The notes under the pieces: model-generated | The model's input: the letters and a program-made list of their open reading frames with translations, nothing else | The model's database searches: none | What the model was told of the DNA's origin: nothing | Program-made: the position numbers and the translations under genes | Source: DATGLE01 sp035294325 | GTDB lineage: Bacteria > Chloroflexota > Ktedonobacteria > Ktedonobacterales > Ktedonobacteraceae | Assembly (NCBI GenBank): GCA_035294325.1 | Contig: DATGLE010000090.1 | Span: forward strand, 11,856 to 75,855 | Reading direction: 5' to 3' | DNA length: 64,000 nt | In this document: piece after piece, positions 32,448 to 41,010 of the stretch | Layout: every line of letters begins with the position of its first letter | Numbering within the stretch: position 1 is the first letter of the stretch

Positions 32448-33529
32448 TATTGCGCCACCCAGACCTGAACGGTTGTATCATTACTGGCCGAGGCAATGCG
32501 CCTGCCATCGGGCGACCAGGCCAGGCCGTTTACCGATGCGCCAGAACCGTAGGTAAAATGGCCCGGATACATATCGGAGTGGCCGCGATAGGTATAGGCA
32601 TGCTTGCCGGTGAGAGCGTCCCAGACCTCGACGAAGCCATTGGCATCACCGGAGGCAATGCGCCTGCCATCGGGCGACCAGGCCACGACATCGACATCGC
32701 TGTTATGCCCCGTATAGTCATAGACACTGCTATGATTGGCGACACTCCATACATGGACGCTATCGTCGCTGCCGCCAAACGCGAGATACTTGCCATCAGG
32801 CGACCAGGCCACTGTATGCGTAATACCGCCATTGTAGCCATAGTAGGAGAGAGGCTTGCCAGTAGCCGCGTCCGCTACCACGACCTGGCCGATGCCGCCC
32901 GCCGCAATGTAGCGTCCATCGGGCGACCAGGCCACGCAATTCCAGGGAGGAGGAGCATTGCGGCCAGGAAAGCTCAACGAAAAGATCCGCTTTCCCGTCA
33001 TCGCCATCCACGCCTGTACCGTGCCATCGTTACTGGCTGAAGCGACACGCGTCCCATCAGGGGACCAGGCCACGGCGAAGACGGTATCGTGATGCCCTCT
33101 ATAGGTGTAGAGGGTAGCTCCCGTCGTCGGGTTCCAGACCTGCACAACTCCATTAATATCGGCGGAGGCGATATACCTGCCATCCTTTGACCAGGACAGC
33201 GCCGATACATCGGTCTCGTGCCCACGATAGGTCAGCGCCAGTTTTCCACTATTGGCATTCCAGATCTGCACCGTTCTGTCTCCGCTGCCGGAGGCGATAG
33301 AGCGGCCATCAGGGGACCAGGCCACAGAACTCACATAGGCGGTATGACCTTTATAGGTGAAATGTTTGGGCGGCGTGACAAAGTGAGAGACAAAGGCTGC
33401 ATCGCTGCCAACGTTGGTATAGGAAAAGAAAAGGATGATGACGACAAGCAGCACGCTCAGGATGATGATCGCGGGTTTTGAAAGCCGGCGGCGAGGCTTG
33501 ACCGGCTTTAGCTCCTCAAAGATACTCAT
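32447..33529 (-). CDS. membrane-anchored WD40 repeat protein
   Basis: The 360-residue protein begins with a basic cytoplasmic tail ([12 protein letters not shown]), one membrane helix ([18 protein letters not shown], about residues 19-37), and then seven WD40 blades of the type [20 protein letters not shown]. The propeller is therefore predicted to be outside the membrane if the positive-inside rule holds. Blade 4 carries a Pro-rich loop (GRNAPPPWN) and blade 7 an inserted [13 protein letters not shown]. The DNA repeats are very alike and resemble those of the cytoplasmic WD40 gene at 13508. It is coupled to the downstream methyltransferase. Confidence 0.88.
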   Translation of the reverse strand: MSIFEELKPVKPRRRLSKPAIIILSVLLVVIILFFSYTNVGSDAAFVSHFVTPPKHFTYKGHTAYVSSVAWSPDGRSIASGSGDRTVQIWNANSGKLALTYRGHETDVSALSWSKDGRYIASADINGVVQVWNPTTGATLYTYRGHHDTVFAVAWSPDGTRVASASNDGTVQAWMAMTGKRIFSLSFPGRNAPPPWNCVAWSPDGRYIAAGGIGQVVVADAATGKPLSYYGYNGGITHTVAWSPDGKYLAFGGSDDSVHVWSVANHSSVYDYTGHNSDVDVVAWSPDGRRIASGDANGFVEVWDALTGKHAYTYRGHSDMYPGHFTYGSGASVNGLAWSPDGRRIASASNDTTVQVWVAQ

Positions 33530-33716
33530 AGCCTCATATCCTTACTGGCTGACGAGGGACGGCTCATAGCTGAAGGCATGTCTTGTTCTACAAAATTGGT
33601 ACGTTCCAATTTTAGAAGAGTCAGAAAGAAACGTCAAGACTATTAGCAGGCACCGGGGCTTGCTGTATGGTCGCGCATACACTATAATAGCAATGTTTTT
33701 ATCTGGGGAGAAACGC

Positions 33717-34265
33717 ATGCAAATTAGCGAGCCGGCTGAATATGTCATTCTGGGGCTGCTCAAAAACCGCCCTATGTATGGCTATGAGATGTTTCTGCAA
33801 TTCGAAAAGGGGACGCTCGGCCAGATCGTCCATCTTGAGATGAGCCAGATGTATGCATTCCTCAAGAAGTTGGAGCGCATGGGATACATCGAGGCGGAGC
33901 TTGAGCCACAGGGAGCACGCCCTCCCCGCAAAATTTTTCATCTCACCGCCGAGGGTGATACCCTTTTCCTCACATGGCTGACGCAGCCGGTCGAGAAGCC
34001 GCGCGACATTCGCATCCTCTTCCTGATCAAACTCTACTTTGTACAGCTTTTCCTTCCAGACCGCGCAGGATTTCTTGTCGACCAGCAGATACTCGCCTGC
34101 CAGCGCTTCCTTGAGCATCTGGAAGCCAGGCATGGCTACGACCTGATGACGGGCGATACTGCCTTTTTCGACCATGTGGTGTTGCGCAGCCGCATTCATC
34201 AGACGCGCGCGCTGCTCGACTGGCTGCGCGAGCTTCAGACCGAGCTGGCCGGCGTCAGCCATTAG
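33717..34265 (+). CDS. PadR family transcriptional regulator
   Basis: The 182-residue protein has the PadR winged helix: PAEYVILGLLKNRPMYGYEM, QMYAFLKKLERMGYIEAELE and RKIFHLTAEGDTLFLTWL, followed by a C-terminal helical dimerisation domain (about residues 100-180). ATG at 33717 is chosen since GGGGAGAAACGC precedes it. The gene is divergent from the WD40/methyltransferase pair, so it could regulate that pair; PadR proteins often control divergent neighbours. A palindrome in the 187-base intergenic region was not evident. Confidence 0.88.
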   Translation: MQISEPAEYVILGLLKNRPMYGYEMFLQFEKGTLGQIVHLEMSQMYAFLKKLERMGYIEAELEPQGARPPRKIFHLTAEGDTLFLTWLTQPVEKPRDIRILFLIKLYFVQLFLPDRAGFLVDQQILACQRFLEHLEARHGYDLMTGDTAFFDHVVLRSRIHQTRALLDWLRELQTELAGVSH

Positions 34266-34275
34266 CCCCATCTTT

Positions 34276-34350
34276 GCGCAGCCATGCGCTTGCTCGCGCC
34301 CGTTTTGTCTATAGATTGCCTTATAGCGCGATCAATCGCGCCGCTACGCG
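34276..34350 (+). repeat. family C inverted repeat, decayed copy C3
   Basis: GCGCGATCAATCGCGCCGCTACGCG matches the right arm of C2 with few changes, and GCGCAGCC marks the left end; the left arm is replaced by CGCTTGCTCGCGCC, which is the left box of family B. It may be a chimera of the two families. Confidence 0.5.
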
Positions 34351-34385
34351 AAAAGAGAGAACTTCAAATCCCCTGCGCTAGATAA

Positions 34386-35054
34386 TCAGAGTGGTAAAAG
34401 TAGCAGGCGGAAGCGCGGATTGTAGCTTTTGTCGCAGTTGCTGCATGAGACATCGTGCGTATAGCGCCGTGTGCGGGGATACTTTTTGCCACAATTCGGA
34501 CATGCGTACAGATAGCGGATGGGGCGGCGCTCGCGGCGGATGCGTTCCCGTCGCATGCTCTCCTCGTGCAACAGCGCGCGCAATTCCTCCAGTGCATAAC
34601 CTGTGAGAGCAGCTTCGTCGGCTGCTATCGAGTCATAGCCGTGATGGCGATGGCGGCGCGGTGTGCCGTTTACCCGATCCGCCAGGTGGATCAGTTCATG
34701 CGCAACCGTTACCTCTATCGAGCGGGGCTGCATATCCGGTTCGATGAAGATGAGGTGGCGATGAAGTGGTTGCGCATCGAGCAGGGGCACGCCCCGGTTC
34801 ATTGCAGAGCGCGCCGGCGCGGGCAGATAGCAGTAGCAGCCAAGCGTCATGAAGTGAAGGCGTTTCCCCGTCCAGCGCATATATTCCTGACGGTCCTGAG
34901 TAATCGCCAGCAGGCTCAACTCGTTCGCAGGCAGGCACAACTTTTGCCAGTAATGCATGAGCCAGCGCTGCATCGTTGCCTGATCGCCATGAATGACCGG
35001 CTCTGCCTGCCTCTCTGGCGGCGCAGGTACTGATTTACGTGCGATTGATCTCAA
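34386..35054 (-). CDS. SprT-like zinc metalloprotein
   Basis: The 222-residue protein carries the SprT signature EVTVAHELIHLADRVNGTPR, with HELIH as the zinc-binding HExxH and a third ligand in HRHHGYD. A C-terminal zinc ribbon follows: YACPNCGKKYPRTRRYTHDV and SCSNCDKSYNP. SprT/Spartan-type proteases degrade DNA-crosslinked proteins in eukaryotes; the bacterial members are uncharacterised. The order of domains is the standard one. The N-terminal 70 residues are variable. An in-frame GTG/ATG nearer the domain cannot be excluded. Confidence 0.82.
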   Translation of the reverse strand: MRSIARKSVPAPPERQAEPVIHGDQATMQRWLMHYWQKLCLPANELSLLAITQDRQEYMRWTGKRLHFMTLGCYCYLPAPARSAMNRGVPLLDAQPLHRHLIFIEPDMQPRSIEVTVAHELIHLADRVNGTPRRHRHHGYDSIAADEAALTGYALEELRALLHEESMRRERIRRERRPIRYLYACPNCGKKYPRTRRYTHDVSCSNCDKSYNPRFRLLLLPL

Positions 35055-35149
35055 CGCGCTTGATACTCCTGAAGCAGGAATCCAGATAACGTATCATCAG
35101 TATAGCAAAGTATACAGATAGACGCAAGCAAACCGCCAGGGATTTGCCC

Positions 35150-35268
35150 TCGCCTGCTCGCCCGGTTCCCCGCGCACGGAAGAAGGAGTAGTTTGATAGA
35201 AAACACGCGAAGCGCATTTTCTACCAGACTACTCCTTCTCTTGACGAGCGTCGCTGGCGCGGGAGGGA
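35150..35268 (-). repeat. family B repeat, copy B4
   Basis: The central palindrome 35181-35239 is 59 nt with 28-nt arms and a GAA loop; the outer 12 bp are perfect and a few mismatches lie inside. Flanking boxes are weaker than in other copies (GCGACGCTCG on the left side, GCGCGGGG on the right, in reverse orientation). No clear terminal repeat. Confidence 0.7.
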
Positions 35269-35286
35269 GAGAAACATTGAATAGCA

Positions 35287-35685
35287 TCAATTTACTGCCG
35301 ATGGGGTTAAATGCAGGCACGAATTTACGACTTCGAGCAGCGCCTGGGTTGTGAAGGGCTTGGTCAGGAACACCTGCGCGCCCGACAGGCGCGCTTTCAG
35401 GCGATCTACGACGCCGCTATGCCTGGTGAGCATCACAATTACCGCCCTGTTCCACTGCGACTTTGAGCGTAAATAGCGGGCAATTTCGTAGCCGTTCATC
35501 TTGGGGAGATCTATGTCCAGAAAAATCAGGTCCGGCACGCGATCCAGCTGGTGGGTAGTTGCCGCGCGTAATGCTTCTATCCCGTCTGAAAACGCAACCA
35601 CGGTAAAGCCTTCTCTGCGCAAACTGACTTCCACAATTTTACGGACGGTAGGAGAATCATCGATGACCATTACTAGTTTGCTCAT
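35287..35685 (-). CDS. single-domain CheY-like response regulator
   Basis: A 132-residue receiver with VMVIDDSPTVRKIVEVSLRR, the phospho-acceptor Asp in LIFLDIDLPKMNGYEI, Thr in IVMLTRHSGVVDRLKA and Lys in VFLTKPFTTQALLEVV. No output domain. Similar to PilG/PilH or CheY types. Orphan: no kinase in the vicinity. It is divergent from the XRE/NB-ARC/TPR regulator 210 bases away. Confidence 0.9.
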   Translation of the reverse strand: MSKLVMVIDDSPTVRKIVEVSLRREGFTVVAFSDGIEALRAATTHQLDRVPDLIFLDIDLPKMNGYEIARYLRSKSQWNRAVIVMLTRHSGVVDRLKARLSGAQVFLTKPFTTQALLEVVNSCLHLTPSAVN

Positions 35686-35895
35686 GTGCAGGTTACTCCT
35701 GTGACCGCGTTAATCTCTGTCTGGAAATGTACCTTTTTAACTATCTACTCCCCTAAAAGTATGCAAGCTTATACCTATCTGTTACAATGACAAGTATACG
35801 ACAACTGGATAACAACTTTCTAACATTTGGTGAACAAGAGTTCCGTAGCAAGTAACAATCCCATTGCAGACGTACTCCAACGATAGAGCAAAGAT

Positions 35896-38469
35896 ATGAA
35901 GGCAAATCAGCGGTTAAGGCGCGAACGTGAATTGCGGGGATGGTCGCAGGCCAGAGTTGCCGGAGAAATCGGGACCGATCCCGCGACGGTGAGCCGGTGG
36001 GAGCGCGGCCTCTCCTTCCCTTATCCTTATTTTCGTGAGAAATTGTGTGCGCTCTTCGAGAAAAATGCGGAGGAGCTGGGCCTGGTGCAGGACGAAAGCG
36101 CGGGGGGACCTGCTCAACGCCACTACATACCCACGCACGAGCGCGCCGGCGCTCCCTTATTCGTTGAGCCGCTGCATGATCCATCCATCCCTTTGCCATC
36201 CACCGTTGGCCCCGGCCTTGTTGGCCGCGATGACATGCTATCCTGGCTCAAGCAGCGCCTGTGTACGGGGGACAGCGTAGGGTTGACAGCGCTCAACGGC
36301 CTGCCGGGAGTAGGCAAAACCGCGCTCGCCGTCCAGCTGGCGCACGACAAAGAGGTGCTTGACCATTTCAGCGACGGCGTACTCTGGGCCGCGCTCGGCC
36401 CCCGGCCAAATGTCGTGGCACAGTTGAGCCGCTGGGGGGTCTTGTTAGGCATCGCATCGTCTGAACCGCTGGCGACGGACAGCCCGGAGGCATGGGCGGC
36501 GGCCATTCGTTCCGCCATCGGTATGCGTCGTATGCTCCTCGTCATTGATGACGCCTGGGAGCTTGAAGAGGCGCTGGCGTTCAAAGCGGGCGGTCCTAAC
36601 TGCGCGTTTCTGGTGACAACGCGCTTCCCACACATCGCACTGCACTTCGCCGCTGACGCTACAGCCGTAGTCCACGAGCTGGATGAAAACGACGGCATCG
36701 CGCTTCTTGAACGGCTGGTACCGGGCCTTGAGGAGATTGATCCGCGTGCAGCTCCACAACTGGTACATGCGGCAGGCGGGCTGCCACTGGCGCTGACGCT
36801 GATGGGCAAATATTTGCGGGTGCAGGCGCACAGCCGCCAGCCGCGCCGTATCAGGGCAGCCATCGAGCGCCTGCTCGATGCCAGGGAGCGCTTGCAGTTG
36901 AGCGAGCCATATGCCCCCGTTGAACGCCATCCCAGTCTGTCGCAGAATGCTCCGCTATCGCTGCGCTCGGTCATTGCCGTGAGCGATCTCCTGCTGGACG
37001 TGCCGGCCCAGGAGGCTCTGCGTGCCCTGGCGGTCTTTCCCGCCAAGCCGAATAGTTTCTCGGAGGATGCCGCAGTAGCAGTCTGTAATCAGCCACGCGA
37101 AACCCTCGACAGGCTGACCGACGCCGGACTGCTGGAAAGTCATGGGCCAGGCCGCTATATGCTCCATCAGAGCATCGCCGACTATGCCCTGCTTCACCTG
37201 GACGACAGCGCGCCCTACCAGCGTATGGTGGCCCATTTTGTCGATTACGTGTCCACATATGCCAGAGACTACAATATACTTGAGCAGGAGAGCGATAATA
37301 TTCTGGCCGCGTTGCAGATAGCCTTTGAGCGGGGGATGCAGGCCGAACTGGTGCGCGGCGTCAACGCTTTCTCCCATTTTCTGCTTGCCCGCGCGCTATA
37401 TTCCCTTGCCGAGCAGCATCTGGAGCGAGCATACCAGGCGGCACGTACATTGAATAATCCCCAGGCCATTGTAACGACGCTGCTGCACCTGGGAAGAACC
37501 GCCGAGTGGCAGGGGAACTATACGCGGGCGGAGACGTACCTGCAAGAAGGTTTAAGCCTGGCGCAGCAGATTGATGATCGCGAACAGATCGCCGCTGCGC
37601 TGCACGAACTGGGCGAGGTTGCATACCGGAGCCAGAACAATGCCCGTGCGGAACTTTACTACCAGGAGGGATTGAGACTGGCACGGAAGCTCGGATATAG
37701 GGAACTGCTCTGCCGTTTGCTCGCTTCTCTCGGCAAGATGGCGAAAATTCGCGGCGATTACGCGCAGGCGGAGGCATACTTGCAGGAGGGATTGAGCCTG
37801 GCGCGCCAGATCAGACAGCATGAAGTGCTGGTTCCTCTCCTCACCAATCTCGGCACCGTAGAGCTTGAGCAGGGGCGTTCCACCTGTGGAGAGGCCCATC
37901 TGCAAGAAGCGCTGCCCCTCGCGCAGAAGCTTGGCTATCGTTCACAGATTAGCTGGCTGCTCGTCAACCTGGGAGCAGCCCTGGGCGAGCGCGGCGACTA
38001 CGATCAGTCCATAGCCTATCTCCAGGAAGGTATGGCCTGCGCCCACCAGATCGGCTATATGAGAATGGTTTGTCTCGCGCTCGTCAATCTCGCCTGTGTG
38101 GCAAGGGAACGCGGGGACTACAACCAGGCCGAAGCCTATCTCCAGGAGGGCCTGGCCTGCGCTCGCGGACGTAACGATGCCTGGTACATCTCTCACATGC
38201 TCGGCGAGTGGGGCGAAGTGCATCTCAAGCAGGAGCGAATCGAGGAGGCCATCGCGGCTTTTCGGGAGGCGCTGGCAAACGCTCCCCAGGGAGATCAGGA
38301 ACTACGAACATTGTGCCAGTACGGCCTCGCGCGCGCTGCTGCCGCCCAGGGAAATCTGGCCGAGGCTCGCTACCTGGGAGAAGCCTGCCTTTCCTTCTTT
38401 GAATCGTGCGGCCACCGTTACGCCCCGCAAGCCAGGGAGTGGTTGCGCACACTACCCTGTGACAGGTAA
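35896..38469 (+). CDS. XRE/NB-ARC/TPR STAND regulator
   Basis: The 857-residue protein begins with an XRE-type helix-turn-helix (RLRRERELRGWSQARVAGEI and TDPATVSRWERGLSFP), then an NB-ARC ATPase (LVGRDDMLSWLKQRL, Walker A LNGLPGVGKTALAVQLAH, Walker B MLLVIDDAWELEEAL, ARC region GGLPLALTLMGKYL), a winged-helix region, and about eight TPR units in the C-terminal 350 residues with recurrent AEAYLQEGLSLARQ. STAND proteins switch on ligand or partner binding to the repeat domain. The target genes are unknown. It is divergent from a CheY-like gene. ATG at 35896 follows AAAGATATG. Confidence 0.92.
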   Translation: MKANQRLRRERELRGWSQARVAGEIGTDPATVSRWERGLSFPYPYFREKLCALFEKNAEELGLVQDESAGGPAQRHYIPTHERAGAPLFVEPLHDPSIPLPSTVGPGLVGRDDMLSWLKQRLCTGDSVGLTALNGLPGVGKTALAVQLAHDKEVLDHFSDGVLWAALGPRPNVVAQLSRWGVLLGIASSEPLATDSPEAWAAAIRSAIGMRRMLLVIDDAWELEEALAFKAGGPNCAFLVTTRFPHIALHFAADATAVVHELDENDGIALLERLVPGLEEIDPRAAPQLVHAAGGLPLALTLMGKYLRVQAHSRQPRRIRAAIERLLDARERLQLSEPYAPVERHPSLSQNAPLSLRSVIAVSDLLLDVPAQEALRALAVFPAKPNSFSEDAAVAVCNQPRETLDRLTDAGLLESHGPGRYMLHQSIADYALLHLDDSAPYQRMVAHFVDYVSTYARDYNILEQESDNILAALQIAFERGMQAELVRGVNAFSHFLLARALYSLAEQHLERAYQAARTLNNPQAIVTTLLHLGRTAEWQGNYTRAETYLQEGLSLAQQIDDREQIAAALHELGEVAYRSQNNARAELYYQEGLRLARKLGYRELLCRLLASLGKMAKIRGDYAQAEAYLQEGLSLARQIRQHEVLVPLLTNLGTVELEQGRSTCGEAHLQEALPLAQKLGYRSQISWLLVNLGAALGERGDYDQSIAYLQEGMACAHQIGYMRMVCLALVNLACVARERGDYNQAEAYLQEGLACARGRNDAWYISHMLGEWGEVHLKQERIEEAIAAFREALANAPQGDQELRTLCQYGLARAAAAQGNLAEARYLGEACLSFFESCGHRYAPQAREWLRTLPCDR

Positions 38470-38652
38470 TATGCCCGGCGAAGACTCTGAAAAGTTACCC
38501 TCTTTATAGATGCTACCCTGGCATGATACAATAGTCCCGTTATGAGATGAGCGATAGAAATGCTACCCTTCCTGGCTCGGCTCCATAGCTGACCTTAACA
38601 CCCGGGGACTCGTATACGGCTCAATATAATAATTACATCCATAGATTTTAGC

Positions 38653-40023
38653 ATGCTAGATATCATTATAACGCTGGCGCAAAGATTCCGTGCGCAACAG
38701 AAACAACTCTATATGGTCGGCGGGACGGTACGCGATGTCCTGCTCCATCGCGGGCAATCCGCCGATGCGGACCTGGCAACCGATGCGCGGCCCGACGAGA
38801 TCAAGCGCCTGGTAGCGCCAACGCATCCCAGCGCCGTGGTCCTGGTCGGCGAGCGTTTCGGCACCGTGCGCCTGCACTACGATACCAGTATCATTGAGAT
38901 CACGACTTTCCGCACTGAGCGCTACAACCCGGAATCGCGTAAGCCGGAGGTCTGCTTTGGCACCGACCTGCTGGAAGACCTGCGCCGGCGCGACTTCACT
39001 ATCAATGCCATGGCGCGCGATCCCCTCAACGGGCACATCATCGATCCTTTCGGTGGCCGGCGGGACCTCGAAGCCCATATTCTGCGCGCCGTCGGTAACG
39101 AGCCTGATAAGCGCTTCGACGAAGATCCGCTCCGCCTGCTGCGGGCCGTGCGCTTCGCCGCGCAGCTTAATTTCACTATTGAGGCGGAGACGCAGCAGTC
39201 CATCAAGCGCCAGTCGGCAAAGCTGCAAAAGATCAGCCGCGAGCGTATCCGCGACGAAATGAACAAATTGCTGCTCTCCCCTCATCCGGCCAGGGGCCTC
39301 GATCTGCTGGTCGAACTGGAGCTGATGGAATGGATTATCCCGGAGGTACTGGAACTACGCGGCGTCAGCCAGCAGGCGCAGCCGCGCAATGTGAGCACAA
39401 AAGATGTCTATACCCATGTGTTGCGCGTCGTTGAGCGCTCCTCCCCACGCCTGAAGACACGCTGGAGCGCGCTGCTACATGATATAGCCAAGCCACGGAC
39501 CAGGACCATCAAGGACAACGAGGTGCATTTCTTCGGGCATGAGGATCTTGGCGCACAGATGACGCGCGAAATTCTCAAACAGCTCCATTTTGATCGCGAT
39601 TTCATCCAGAGCGTCTCGCAGATCGTGCGTTTACATATGCGGGCCAACGCCTATACGCCCGAATGGACCGACGGGGCGGTGCGCCGCCTGATGCTTGATA
39701 TCGGCGATGATCTGCCCGACCTGCTTGACCTGTCGCGCGCCGATATCACCAGCTACCGTGTAGACAAGGTTGCTCGCGCCGCCGCACGCGTGACGGAGCT
39801 TGCCGAACGCTGCCAGCGACTAAAAGAGGAGGCCGAGCGCGTTCCTTTGAAGAGTCCCTTGAATGGAAATGAGTTGATGGAGCTTTTTGGTCGTGGTCCC
39901 GGGCCGTGGCTGCGACCTCTCAAAGAGCACCTGCTTGGCCTGGTTATTGATGGCGTGCTCGCACCCGATGATAAAGAAGAGGCCATAAGGATCGCCAGAG
40001 AATTTGATAAAGATCATCAATGA
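38653..40023 (+). CDS. cca: CCA-adding tRNA nucleotidyltransferase (class II, with HD domain)
   Basis: The enzyme adds or repairs the 3' CCA end of tRNAs. The 456-residue protein has the head motif [14 protein letters not shown], the catalytic Asp pair in [14 protein letters not shown], the [13 protein letters not shown] and [17 protein letters not shown] signatures, and a C-terminal HD domain ([43 protein letters not shown]). HD-bearing members are usually CCA enzymes; poly(A) polymerase is the alternative and cannot be excluded without specificity residues. It is followed by a small membrane protein gene 13 bases on. Confidence 0.9.
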   Translation: MLDIIITLAQRFRAQQKQLYMVGGTVRDVLLHRGQSADADLATDARPDEIKRLVAPTHPSAVVLVGERFGTVRLHYDTSIIEITTFRTERYNPESRKPEVCFGTDLLEDLRRRDFTINAMARDPLNGHIIDPFGGRRDLEAHILRAVGNEPDKRFDEDPLRLLRAVRFAAQLNFTIEAETQQSIKRQSAKLQKISRERIRDEMNKLLLSPHPARGLDLLVELELMEWIIPEVLELRGVSQQAQPRNVSTKDVYTHVLRVVERSSPRLKTRWSALLHDIAKPRTRTIKDNEVHFFGHEDLGAQMTREILKQLHFDRDFIQSVSQIVRLHMRANAYTPEWTDGAVRRLMLDIGDDLPDLLDLSRADITSYRVDKVARAAARVTELAERCQRLKEEAERVPLKSPLNGNELMELFGRGPGPWLRPLKEHLLGLVIDGVLAPDDKEEAIRIAREFDKDHQ

Positions 40024-40036
40024 AAGGGCCATCGTG

Positions 40037-40444
40037 ATGCCAAAGGAGAATGAAAAAAAAGGGAAAGGCAATAAGTCGCGCGTTGGCGGCACCGCTCTAC
40101 CAGGAGCAAAGTCGACGCAGCCAAAACAGCCGCCAGCGAGCAACAATCCGAATCAGCAGCAGATCGAAAGCTACAACCGCGAGATGCGGCGCCGCATGCA
40201 GCGCCTCGGCGCCGGTCCCTACAGTCAGGACCAGCGTATGCGTTCCCTCCAGGAGCAGCGCAATAAACGTATAGAGCGTAGAAAGCGCCGCATGGAGGAA
40301 CGCCGGGCCGAGGCAAGGAAGGCCGGACCGATTGGAAAGATCACCATTGGTCGTAAAAATCTGTACTTTGTGCTTGTCGTTGCCGCCATCATCATCCTGC
40401 TCATCGCCTTCGCGGTTTTACGGCAGTTGCACATTCTGGCTTGA
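40037..40444 (+). CDS. small basic membrane protein
   Basis: The 135-residue protein has a Lys/Gln/Pro-rich N terminus, a strongly basic middle with Arg/Glu-rich coiled-coil character (RMRSLQEQRNKRIERRKRRM), and a single C-terminal membrane helix (LYFVLVVAAIIILLIAFAVL). No recognised family. ATG 40037 (MPKENEKK) is preferred to the start at 40004, which overlaps the cca gene. It is probably cotranscribed with cca. Confidence 0.7.
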   Translation: MPKENEKKGKGNKSRVGGTALPGAKSTQPKQPPASNNPNQQQIESYNREMRRRMQRLGAGPYSQDQRMRSLQEQRNKRIERRKRRMEERRAEARKAGPIGKITIGRKNLYFVLVVAAIIILLIAFAVLRQLHILA

Positions 40445-40532
40445 TGGGGAAGGGACCGCCGGCATAAAAGCCATGCTATGCTTGTTACTTATTATGAATA
40501 TATAAATAACCTCGCGGAAGTTCCATTTCTCA

Positions 40533-40685
40533 GAGTGTATCTACTTTTCAGCGCTTTCGCCCTCTCCGGCCAGACGTTCGCGCGGCTCCGCCGCGCAAAG
40601 GATTATGGTATGATGGCAAATGCGCTTTGCGCATTTGCCATCATACCATAGACCTGAAAGGCGAGCGCCGCAGCGCGAGCACGGG
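40533..40685 (-). repeat. family B repeat, copy B5 with perfect 22-bp stem
   Basis: GAGTGTATCTACTTTTC at the plus-strand left matches the terminal repeat of B2. The right box GCGCGGCGGAGCCGCGCG and left box GCTCGCGCTGCGGCGCTCGC are in reverse orientation. The central palindrome 40604-40650 has perfect 22-bp arms and a TTT loop. About 50 bases further on, 40739-40760 is a separate perfect 22-nt GC palindrome (core GGCGGCCGCC). Confidence 0.85.
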
Positions 40686-40910
40686 GCAGCCCTGCCGCTG
40701 GAAGACAGGGCTATGTAATGCTCGCCAGAAGCGGGGGTCAAGGGGGCGGCCGCCCCCTTGCGGGGCGCGGGGTGTCCCCGCCCAGACTCTTCCTTTCGGG
40801 CGTGGGGTGGGGAGAATTCAATAGCCCTGGCTGGAAGAGCAGGTGGCTTGTAATTTGGCAGCCTCTATGGTAAACTCTTAAATGGATTAATCTAGCTTAT
40901 TTCGACTTTT

Positions 40911-40935
40911 ACTCCTGTCCGGTAGAAACAGGAGT
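40911..40935 (+). promoter_or_regulatory. 5' leader hairpin upstream of RNase J
   Basis: ACTCCTGT pairs with ACAGGAGT over a 9-nt loop, about 75 bases before the RNase J start and just after TTTCGACTTTT. In some bacteria RNases control their own leaders, but that is only a possibility here. Confidence 0.4.
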
Positions 40936-41010
40936 GGAGATATAAAATACAGTGGAATTTGTTTTAGTAATGTGCTGCACGTATGGTGTGGTCAGGAGGT
41001 TCTTTGTACC

